From Oscillospiraceae bacterium (GTDB lineage Bacteria > Bacillota > Clostridia > Oscillospirales > Oscillospiraceae): a stretch of DNA of 8,863 bases. The stretch is taken from assembly GCA_028705905.1 (NCBI GenBank), contig JAQWCP010000039.1:1-8863 (forward strand), in the 5' to 3' direction. The notes under the pieces are model-generated. The model ran no database searches. It saw nothing but the letters and a program-made list of their open reading frames with translations, and was not told the origin of the DNA. This document shows positions 1 to 5,547 of the stretch, piece after piece. A program made the position numbers and the translations under genes. Each line of letters begins with the position of its first letter. Within the stretch, counting starts at the first letter, position 1.

Positions 1-426
1 GGCAAGCTCCAGAGCGGCGATATTGTCTCCGTCATTGCCGCAGATTACAAAAAACAGGGTGCAACGGTGATCCCCGCCGAGCTGAAATATGTAGAGGTAA
101 TCAGCGTGACGGCCTCATCCGGCTATGATGCCAACACCGGCGAAGCCACAACCGATGAGGACGAGCGTGAGCTGCCCTCCACAGTGACCCTGCTGGTCTC
201 CCCCGAACAGAGCATGGTGCTGGCGGAGCTGGAGGCAGACGGCAAGCTGCATCTGTCCCTTGTGTACCGCGGTGCGCCCGATAACACCGCCAAATTTATC
301 ACGGCGCAGCAGGAAATCAACGATGCCCTCTATCCCGCAGAACAGGAGGATGCCGCGCCCGAACAGTCTTCGGACGCCGGTGAAGCCGATTTCCAGCAGA
401 CTGCGGAAAGCGAGGTGGCAGAGTAA
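1..426 (+). CDS. cpaB: CpaB/RcpC-type Flp pilus assembly protein, C-terminal part (5' end outside window)
   Basis: The frame is open from base 1 (first codons read GKLQSGDIVSV) to the TAA at 424-426, giving 141 residues, so the gene begins before the window. The visible part resembles the RcpC domain that follows the SAF domain in CpaB proteins: a GD-V-V strand at residues 6-11, then a region reading VTLLVSPEQSMVLAELEADG (about residues 76-95), the usual 'transform to a periplasm-facing barrel' segment of the family. The last ~35 residues are an acidic, Gln/Glu/Ala-rich tail. In tad loci CpaB acts at the cell envelope in assembling type IVb pili; in Clostridia, cpaB-like and tadZ-like genes are also carried by conjugative elements, which fits the neighbours here. 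The stop codon directly abuts the next start at 427, so the two are translationally linked. An internal GTG at 67 could be mistaken for the start, but the frame continues upstream without interruption. The family call is by eye. Confidence 0.75.
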   Translation, partial: GKLQSGDIVSVIAADYKKQGATVIPAELKYVEVISVTASSGYDANTGEATTDEDERELPSTVTLLVSPEQSMVLAELEADGKLHLSLVYRGAPDNTAKFITAQQEINDALYPAEQEDAAPEQSSDAGEADFQQTAESEVAE

Positions 427-1296
427 ATGAATTTCAAAAAGAAAAGCATCTTTTCGCGCCCGGCTTCTGCTGAAGCAGCCGTGCCGGAGGATGCGGCGGC
501 AGAGGGTATCCTCGCTGTTTGGGGCAGCCCCGGCAGTGGAAAAACCATGACCGCTGTAAAAATTGCAAGGCATATCTCGCAAAACGTCGCGCAGGCGGTG
601 CGGCTTTATAAGCTGTCCGCCGCGCAGGATAACGAGTTCGCCGCATACCGCCTTGGTAAGCTCTACCTTGGTGGCGAGGGTGTACTGAAGGATGTGGAAC
701 AGTCACTGCACTGGCTGCATTTTGCCGCAGAGAAGAAAAATCAGTTTGCGGAATATGCCCTTGGCGTTCTCTATCTCAAGGGCGAGGATGTTCCCAAGGA
801 TGCTGAAAAAGCAATCTCCTTTTTGAAAAGAGCCGCTATGCAGCAAAACCAGTTTGCACAATATCGGCTCGGCAAAATTTATCTTACCGGCGAAGATACG
901 CCAAAGGATGTAGAAACGGCAATCCGCTATCTTACCAGTGCCGCCGAGCAAGGAAATCAGTATGCGCAGTACACACTCGGCAAGCTCTATCTAATGGGCA
1001 AAGATGTGCCAAAGGATAAGGAAACTGCCGCCAGATGGTTCACACTGGCAGCGACACAGGGCAATATTTATGCGCAGTTTTTCCTTGACCATATCAATGA
1101 ATTCAAAGACCCGTCTGTCATGCTGGCGGCCACCCGGCTGCTCCATCACATGAGCCGCATTATTGGGGACACCGCACCGGCACGAATGCCGCCGAACCCA
1201 CAGGTGGATCGTAAGCTCATGCAAAAAATCCGTGCCAAAAAGCAGGCGCAGGGTCACGCCAGAGATGGCCACGAACAGACCATGCACACACTTTAA
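427..1296 (+). CDS. Chimeric ORF: TadZ/CpaE-like P-loop N-terminus fused in frame to the Sel1-repeat tail of an ICE relaxase
   Basis: This 289-residue ORF starts at an ATG that abuts the cpaB stop; a GAGGTGG at 412-418 is a plausible ribosome site. Residues 28-50 carry a Walker A motif (GSPGSGKT, 33-40) in the context of TadZ/CpaE-like ATPases, which normally run well beyond 200 residues and continue with a switch/Walker B region. Here the similarity stops at about residue 54. From residue 57 there are four exact 36-residue Sel1 repeats (57-92, 93-128, 129-164, 165-200) and a partial fifth (201-226), then a basic tail (KLMQKIRAKKQAQGH). That arrangement is the C-terminal end I recognise from large Sel1-containing relaxases of Clostridial ICEs. 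The relaxase catalytic domain (His cluster and Tyr) is absent. I infer a deletion joining two genes in frame. The product, if made, would be a P-loop fragment plus a helical scaffold, with neither parent activity likely. A natural fusion or an assembly error remain possible. Confidence 0.7.
   Translation: MNFKKKSIFSRPASAEAAVPEDAAAEGILAVWGSPGSGKTMTAVKIARHISQNVAQAVRLYKLSAAQDNEFAAYRLGKLYLGGEGVLKDVEQSLHWLHFAAEKKNQFAEYALGVLYLKGEDVPKDAEKAISFLKRAAMQQNQFAQYRLGKIYLTGEDTPKDVETAIRYLTSAAEQGNQYAQYTLGKLYLMGKDVPKDKETAARWFTLAATQGNIYAQFFLDHINEFKDPSVMLAATRLLHHMSRIIGDTAPARMPPNPQVDRKLMQKIRAKKQAQGHARDGHEQTMHTL
595..1104 (+). repeat. Tandem Sel1-like repeats, 108-bp (36-codon) period
   Basis: Four full units at 595-702, 703-810, 811-918 and 919-1026, and a partial unit at 1027-1104, keep an exact 36-codon period. 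Each unit follows the pattern A-x-x-(Y/W/F)-L-x-x-A-A-x-(Q/K)-x-N-x-(F/Y)-A-x-Y-x-LG-x-(L/I)-Y-L-x-G-x-D-x-x-K-D. Sel1 repeats form alpha-alpha hairpins that act as protein-binding scaffolds. The repeats are diverged at DNA level, so this is an old protein repeat and not a recent tandem duplication. Confidence 0.85.
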
Positions 1297-1312
1297 GAAT
1301 TGGAGGGACCCT

Positions 1313-1432
1313 ATGAATCAGAAAAAACAAGTTGTAAAGCCACTGCCGCCCAAGGAAAAAATATTGCCGTACCAGCGCTGCCCGCTCAAAAGGGCGGCGC
1401 TTTTTCATCGCAAGGGCAGCCGTAACAGTTAA
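1313..1432 (+). CDS. Small basic hypothetical protein, 39 residues
   Basis: An ATG at 1313, six bases after a good GGAGGG ribosome site (1302-1307), opens a 39-codon frame ending at TAA 1430-1432. It sits 16 bases after the Sel1 ORF and 11 bases before the next start, which is typical operon packing. The product is strongly basic (MNQKKQVVKPLPPKEK... ending in RKGSRNS) with a PLPP segment and no membrane helix. I do not know its function. The ribosome site and position argue for translation. The second half of the coding sequence also folds as a terminator-like hairpin (1374-1405), so the region may be a leader/attenuator as well as, or instead of, a protein gene. Confidence 0.55.
   Translation: MNQKKQVVKPLPPKEKILPYQRCPLKRAALFHRKGSRNS
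1374..1405 (+). terminator. Intrinsic-terminator-like hairpin inside the 39-codon ORF
   Basis: The arms AGCGCTGCCC (1374-1383) and GGGCGGCGCT (1392-1401) pair over ten bases with one G-U wobble around the 8-base loop 1384-1391, and a T5 tract (1401-1405) follows directly. That is the form of a Rho-independent terminator, yet it lies inside an ORF and 38 bases before the next gene, which has its own strong ribosome site. Translating ribosomes would mask it, so it could act as an attenuator or polarity element between the relaxase gene and the DUF3991 gene. Confidence 0.55.
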
Positions 1433-1443
1433 AGGAGGTCGCA

Positions 1444-2385
1444 ATGGGAACCTATGTACATTTTACAGACGAGCAGAAATATCGTGCCAACAATGTTGAC
1501 CTTTCCGACTTTTTAAGCAGACAGGGCGAAAAGCTCATTGCCAGCGGCAGAGAAAAGCGGCTCAGTTCGGATCACAGCATCACCGTCCACGGCAACGAAT
1601 GGTACGACCACGCCGTGGAAAAGGGCGGCTATGCCATTGACTTTGTGCGCCGCTTTTATGACCTCTCATTTCCCGAAGCCGTCACCATGCTGCTGGGCGG
1701 CGAGCAAGGACGATCCTACCAGCCTGCCTGCCCACAAAAGCAGGAACCAAAAAAGCCGTTTGCTCTGCCTGCCGCCCACACCGATATGCGCCGCGCCTAC
1801 GCCTATCTTGTGAACACACGGCACACTGACCGTGAGGTGGTCAGCTTTTTTGCAAAGCAAAAGCTGATTTATGAAAGCTGCGAAAAATCTAAGGACGGCG
1901 CGAAAGAATATCACAATGCCGTTTTCGTAGGGCGGGATGAAAACGGTGTTGCCCGCCATGCCCACAAGCGCGGCCTTTACACCGAGGGCAAGGGCTTCAA
2001 GGGAAATGTGGATGGCTGCCATCCCGCCTACAGCTTTCATCACACAGGGAAAAGCAATCGCCTCTATGTGTTTGAAGCACCCATCGATCTGTTGTCCTTC
2101 GTTTCACTCCATCCGCAGGATTGGCAGAACCACAGCTATGTGGCACTTTGCGGTGTGGGCGGTCAGGCGATGATGAAAATGCTGGAGCTGAACCCGCAGC
2201 TCCAAGAGGTGTCCCTCTGTTTGGATAATGATGAAGCCGGACACAAAGCGTCTCAGCGGCTTGCCAATCAGCTTATGGAAAGTGGCTATCAGTGCAACCG
2301 ACTGATCTCGCAGGAAAAGGATTGGAACGACGATTTGTGCAAGCGCCAACAGCCAGAGATTGCCTTTGAAATGAAGATGGCATAA
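1444..2385 (+). CDS. DUF3991 and TOPRIM domain-containing protein (primase-like, ICE-encoded)
   Basis: This 313-residue protein starts at an ATG five bases after AAAGGAGG (1431-1438). Three segments can be seen. Residues 10-85 look like a CHC2 primase zinc-finger fold that has lost its cysteines (NEWYDHAVEKGGYAIDFV keeps the usual W-H-GG-IDF spacing). Residues 115-178 match the DUF3991 region. Residues 205-300 form a Toprim_2-type domain, with the acidic residue in VFEAPIDLL (E211) and the DND pair (D261, D263) followed by EAGHKA. In Clostridial conjugative elements such proteins sit beside the relaxase and are thought to take part in DNA processing or replication of the transferred strand; primase activity for this family is inferred. 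The length is normal for the family and the gene looks intact. It reads in the same direction as the upstream relaxase remnant, and the operon is broken downstream by the opposing cargo block. Confidence 0.88.
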   Translation: MGTYVHFTDEQKYRANNVDLSDFLSRQGEKLIASGREKRLSSDHSITVHGNEWYDHAVEKGGYAIDFVRRFYDLSFPEAVTMLLGGEQGRSYQPACPQKQEPKKPFALPAAHTDMRRAYAYLVNTRHTDREVVSFFAKQKLIYESCEKSKDGAKEYHNAVFVGRDENGVARHAHKRGLYTEGKGFKGNVDGCHPAYSFHHTGKSNRLYVFEAPIDLLSFVSLHPQDWQNHSYVALCGVGGQAMMKMLELNPQLQEVSLCLDNDEAGHKASQRLANQLMESGYQCNRLISQEKDWNDDLCKRQQPEIAFEMKMA

Positions 2386-2663
2386 GAAATGGCAGAGCGG
2401 CCCTTTTACGGATCGCTCTGCCTAAATTCTGTAGAGTTGTTGAAATATGATAGCGTCCTGCGAAAATCATTGAAAATAAGAGATTGGCTCATAATCACAG
2501 CTGCAAATTGGGGCTTGTCTCTCGGCTTTGATTCTGTTGTGCGGGGACAGCCTCGCAATGCTCTCACAGAAAAGCAATGCATGCACGCATACAAGATAAA
2601 CAAGTAATGGGCAAAATGGATTGACGTATAAATCTTGCGTTGAATTTACTCACCACCAAAAAA
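2386..2663. other. Intergenic left flank of the cargo block
   Basis: These 278 bases separate two convergent genes (DUF3991 on plus, permease on minus). Apart from the hairpin at 2391-2422 they hold a second imperfect hairpin (2540-2557, arms TGCGGGG/CCTCGCA with one mismatch) and a short direct repeat GCAATGC (2554-2560 and 2574-2580). I see no convincing gene: the 72-codon frame from 2389 lacks a ribosome site, starts inside the hairpin and has no recognisable motif. The left boundary of the cargo insertion should lie here, but I could not find terminal inverted repeats or a target duplication shared with the right flank at 7520-7759. Confidence 0.5.
2391..2422. terminator. Strong hairpin after the DUF3991 gene, possible terminator
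   Basis: GGCAGAGCG (2391-2399) pairs perfectly with CGCTCTGCC (2414-2422) around a 14-base loop, six bases after the DUF3991 stop codon. No T tract follows on plus (TAAATTCTG), and on minus only ATTTCT follows, so termination is likely weak or Rho-assisted. It could serve both convergent transcripts or stabilise mRNA 3' ends. Confidence 0.45.
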
Positions 2664-4688
2664 TCATTTGGTCTTTTTCCAAACAATAGCGCAATACTTT
2701 TTGACAGAAATCAGATAGAACACACCATAAATCAGCACAGAAAGCCCCGCCACCATGAGTGCATTGGCAAAGGTGGGCATTTCCTGCCCCATGAGCTCCA
2801 TCATCCGATTATAGGTTGCCAATGCAAAAATCGTGTGCAAGAGCCCGACCGCAAGTGGTGTGCCGAACACCACTCCGAGCTGCTTTGCCACGCAGGCATG
2901 CATTTCCTGCTTTTTCATGCCAACCTTGCGTAAAATGGCATAACGTAGGCTTTCCTCCTGTGCTTCCATAATCATTTTATAGTATATCACGCTACCCATG
3001 GAAAGCAGGAATAAAATACCGAGAAACAGCCCGATAAACACATAAGAGCCGTAGAGAGCAAAGTTTGCTTGATACATCCCGATATAGCTCAGATTAGACG
3101 GTAGCGTGCTGTCCGAAAAGCGAGCGGGGATAAAGCCATCCAGCGCAGCTGTTGTATGAGCGGAAGCCATTTCGTCATCAAACATAAAGCCGTAAAAGGT
3201 ATCAATGTTTTCGCTTCCGGCAGCAAGCATATACTGTTGATAAACGGTGTCGCTTACCACAATGGAGGGGCACTGATAGAGATCCAACAAACCAAGATAC
3301 TTGTGCAGGCTGATGCCAGAAACCTGCAAGGTGCCAGTGCTATTTCCCACGCGAAACGTAAGTTCCTGCCCGATAAGCCCTGCACTATAACGATTTGTCA
3401 TATTGCCATCCAGAAAATAGCACTCTTGGTCAGCAAGTTTGCCAGAATAATCGGTGCGAAGGCTGGAGCCCTTGCCGTAGGCGGCCTGCGTGTCCGCAAT
3501 GATTTTCTGATAGATGCTGTCGGAAAGGATATATCCGTCCACCGGTGCGCCAAGAGTAGCATCTTCCTCAACACCGTTCTGCACACCATAGGTGTCATTT
3601 TGAAGTTGCGTATGAATCAAAGGAATCGTATCTTCTGCCGTGATGCGCACTTCTCCGATATCGGAAACTGTCTGCGAAATTCGCGTGTGCTGCTCCTCGC
3701 TGATGTTTTTGACCAGATATGAAAAGGGAGCGTAAAAATCCGCACTCTGCTCCAGTCCCCTGTAAAGCGAGTAGGAGGCGCTTACCATTGTAATAGAAAG
3801 TGCACAGAGTAATGCCGAAAGCGTCAGCATTTTGGCATTTGCTTTTAGCCGAAACGCAATCTGCGAAGTGCTGATAAAGGTGGACGTCTGATAGTAAAAA
3901 GAGGTTTTGCGTTTCAACCGTGCCGTGGCCATCGGCACGGCGTTGCGAAACAGCAGATATGTTCCCAGAGAAACGAGCACAACCACCAAAAATGCCGGTA
4001 GCAGCAGCTTCATGCCGGCTTGATTCAGATTCATGGCGCAGGCAGCGAGATACCCTGCGGCAACAAACACAATCGCTGCCGCCGCCCCAACCACAGAATA
4101 TTTGGGGATACCCTCGCTCTGATGCGTTGCCGAAAGCAGATCAATCAGACGATACCGATAGATTACCTGATATGCGCGGATACCGCTGATGATAAACAGC
4201 ACCGCAAACGCCGCCGTGGTGACGACAGCGGCCATTGGGCTTACCGTGTAGGTGACGGAGGTTCCGACCGCCATGACCCGCATGAGTCCCGAGGAAAAGT
4301 ATTGTGCGGTAATGCTGCCGATCGCGATGCCGAAAACTACTGCGGCCATGCCGATTACAAAAGTTTCGCAGAACAGCAGCAGTGCAATCGCTCGTTTTGC
4401 CATGCCAAGCAGCGAGTAAATGGCAATCTCTTTCTTTCGTCCGCGCAGAAAAAAGCTACCGGAATACAAAACGAAAATGGTCGCAAACAGCAGCACGGCT
4501 ACCGCCGCACCTTGGAACAGTGTATTCATCTTTCCACTACCAAAGCGATAGACCGCAAAGGCCGGATTGTAATACATTGTGCAAAACAAATGAAACACGA
4601 CCACGGAAAATGCTGTGCTTAAAAAGTAGGCGAGATAGCTTCCCAACCGCTTTTGAACATTTTTTACTGCAATTTCAGCGAAGCTCAC
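2664..4688 (-). CDS. BceB-like FtsX-family ABC transporter permease
   Basis: From a GTG at 4688 the product is 674 residues, close to BceB-type permeases. I chose this start because GGGGGTGA lies about seven bases upstream and the protein then opens SFAEIAVKNVQKRLGSYLAYF, the usual family N-terminus; GTG 4697 is a near alternative, and the frame open back to 4832 only overlaps the ATPase gene. Helices are visible at about 17-39, 56-82, 99-126, 150-172, 198-220, 226-248, 286-306, 544-572, 603-628 and 642-664. A ~235-residue extracytoplasmic domain between helices 7 and 8 completes the 10-helix BceB layout. Such permeases pair with one ATPase to free cell-wall precursors from peptide antibiotics (bacitracin, lantibiotics, defensins) and pass the flux signal to a kinase. 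The start overlaps the ATPase stop by 14 bases, implying coupled translation. The substrate cannot be read from the sequence. Confidence 0.88.
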   Translation of the reverse strand: MSFAEIAVKNVQKRLGSYLAYFLSTAFSVVVFHLFCTMYYNPAFAVYRFGSGKMNTLFQGAAVAVLLFATIFVLYSGSFFLRGRKKEIAIYSLLGMAKRAIALLLFCETFVIGMAAVVFGIAIGSITAQYFSSGLMRVMAVGTSVTYTVSPMAAVVTTAAFAVLFIISGIRAYQVIYRYRLIDLLSATHQSEGIPKYSVVGAAAAIVFVAAGYLAACAMNLNQAGMKLLLPAFLVVVLVSLGTYLLFRNAVPMATARLKRKTSFYYQTSTFISTSQIAFRLKANAKMLTLSALLCALSITMVSASYSLYRGLEQSADFYAPFSYLVKNISEEQHTRISQTVSDIGEVRITAEDTIPLIHTQLQNDTYGVQNGVEEDATLGAPVDGYILSDSIYQKIIADTQAAYGKGSSLRTDYSGKLADQECYFLDGNMTNRYSAGLIGQELTFRVGNSTGTLQVSGISLHKYLGLLDLYQCPSIVVSDTVYQQYMLAAGSENIDTFYGFMFDDEMASAHTTAALDGFIPARFSDSTLPSNLSYIGMYQANFALYGSYVFIGLFLGILFLLSMGSVIYYKMIMEAQEESLRYAILRKVGMKKQEMHACVAKQLGVVFGTPLAVGLLHTIFALATYNRMMELMGQEMPTFANALMVAGLSVLIYGVFYLISVKKYCAIVWKKTK

Positions 4689-5439
4689 GGTCGTCACCCC
4701 CAAGCTCGGAAAAAGCTGCAACGATGGCATCATAAAATGCCTTGCGTGTGCCCTCTTTGGAAATCTTACGGTACAATCGTCCATCCTTGATGAATAGAAT
4801 GCGCTGGCAGAAGCTGGCGGCAAACGCATCATGCGTCACCAACAGAATGGTCGCTTTCTGCGCTTCGTTCAAGTGTTGCAGGCATTCCATCAAATCGCGA
4901 GCGGATTTTGAATCCAGCGCACCGGTAGGTTCATCGGCCATCAGCAATTCCGGCTGATTTACGATGGCACGCGCTGCGCTCGCCCGTTGGCGCTGCCCGC
5001 CGGAAACTTCGCATGGATATTTTTTCAGCATAGTTTCAATGCTGAGCTGCTGCGCCACCTGCGATACCATGCGCTCGATTTCGGGCGCTTTCTTTTTTGC
5101 AAGAATCAACGGAAGCGCAATATTTTCGCGCAGCGTCAGGGTATCAAGCAAATTGTAATCCTGAAAAACAAAGCCGAGCTTGTTGCGGCGAAAATCCGAA
5201 AGAGCCGGTTCCTGTATGCCGCAAATATCCTGTCCGCCAATCACGATGCGGCCGGAGCTGGGGGTATCAATGGTGGCGATAACATTCAGCAGTGTGGACT
5301 TGCCTGCGCCCGACGGACCCATAATGCCGACAAATTCGCCCTTTTCCACTTCAAAGCTGATGCCGTTCAGTGCGGCGGACGGCACGGCTGATTTGGCCTG
5401 ATATATTTTTTTGACGTTTTTTACACTGAGAACTGACAT
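4675..5439 (-). CDS. BceA-like ABC transporter ATP-binding protein
   Basis: The protein has 254 residues from the ATG at 5439, chosen over an in-frame ATG at 5499 because GGGAGGG stands about eight bases upstream and MSVLSVKNVKKIYQ is the normal family start; the 5499 start would lie inside the terminator hairpin. All nucleotide-binding motifs are present: Walker A GPSGAGKST (41-49), Q-loop VFQDYNLL (Q93), signature VSGGQRQR (145-152), Walker B LLMADEP (D169, E170), D-loop GALDSKSA and the switch His in VTHD (H203). The sequence is of the LolD/BceA (peptide exporter) class that works with FtsX-type permeases. It supplies ATP hydrolysis to the permease encoded immediately downstream. The promoter probably lies in the gap upstream, under control of the neighbouring response regulator. 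Confidence 0.92.
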   Translation of the reverse strand: MSVLSVKNVKKIYQAKSAVPSAALNGISFEVEKGEFVGIMGPSGAGKSTLLNVIATIDTPSSGRIVIGGQDICGIQEPALSDFRRNKLGFVFQDYNLLDTLTLRENIALPLILAKKKAPEIERMVSQVAQQLSIETMLKKYPCEVSGGQRQRASAARAIVNQPELLMADEPTGALDSKSARDLMECLQHLNEAQKATILLVTHDAFAASFCQRILFIKDGRLYRKISKEGTRKAFYDAIVAAFSELGGDDRELR

Positions 5440-5469
5440 GGTGTATTCCCTCCCAATTTGTTCCGCCGC

Positions 5470-5510
5470 AAAAAGGCAGCGGTCTATGTTTTTTATCATA
5501 GACCGCTGCC
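5470..5510 (-). terminator. Rho-independent terminator after the kinase gene, overlapping the ABC promoter start
   Basis: On the minus strand GGCAGCGGTCTATG pairs perfectly over 14 bases (5497-5510 with 5475-5488) around an 8-base loop and is followed at once by TTTTT (5474-5470). It lies 34 bases past the kinase stop, and on the plus strand it has no terminator-type tail. It should end transcripts coming from the regulator and kinase genes. A transcript started at the predicted ABC promoter (about 5504) would lack the first part of the left arm. Confidence 0.8.
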
Positions 5511-5519
5511 CTTATCTCA
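5511..5519 (-). promoter_or_regulatory. Predicted extended -10 of the ABC transporter promoter
   Basis: The minus strand reads TGAGATAAG here, that is a TGn extended element plus GATAAG (4/6 to TATAAT). No good -35 is found at the normal distance; the position is taken by the AT-rich direct repeat at 5530-5547, as expected for a promoter that needs an activator. The predicted start is near 5504, about 65 bases before the ATPase ATG. Confidence 0.45.
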
Positions 5520-5529
5520 GTTTTTAGAA

Positions 5530-5547
5530 AACCTTATTTTAACCTTA
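5530..5547 (-). promoter_or_regulatory. Putative response-regulator operator, 7-4-7 direct repeat
   Basis: On the minus strand the sequence is TAAGGTT-AAAA-TAAGGTT (5547-5541, spacer 5540-5537, 5536-5530): two exact 7-bp copies with an 11-bp period. OmpR/PhoB-family regulators bind tandem half-sites of this period, and the pho box has the same 7+4+7 plan. The kinase stop codon TAA is the first three bases of copy one. The site lies 13 bp upstream of the -10 of the ABC genes, a normal activator position. I infer that the OmpR-type regulator encoded at 6813-7519 binds it. Confidence 0.6.

Noticed and set aside
2389..2607. 72-codon ORF after the DUF3991 gene
   Set aside because: It starts inside the 2391-2422 hairpin region with no ribosome site, and the sequence resembles no family I know; left as intergenic.
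3156..3722. 188-codon plus-strand ORF
   Set aside because: Antisense to the extracytoplasmic domain of the permease, with no ribosome site or family signature.
4020..4622. 200-codon plus-strand ORF
   Set aside because: Antisense shadow of the FtsX permease; its composition is that of a reversed membrane-protein gene and it shows no motif.
5440..5499. Longer N-terminus for the ATPase gene from ATG 5499
   Set aside because: It would begin inside the terminator hairpin; ATG 5439 has a good ribosome site and matches the family N-terminus.
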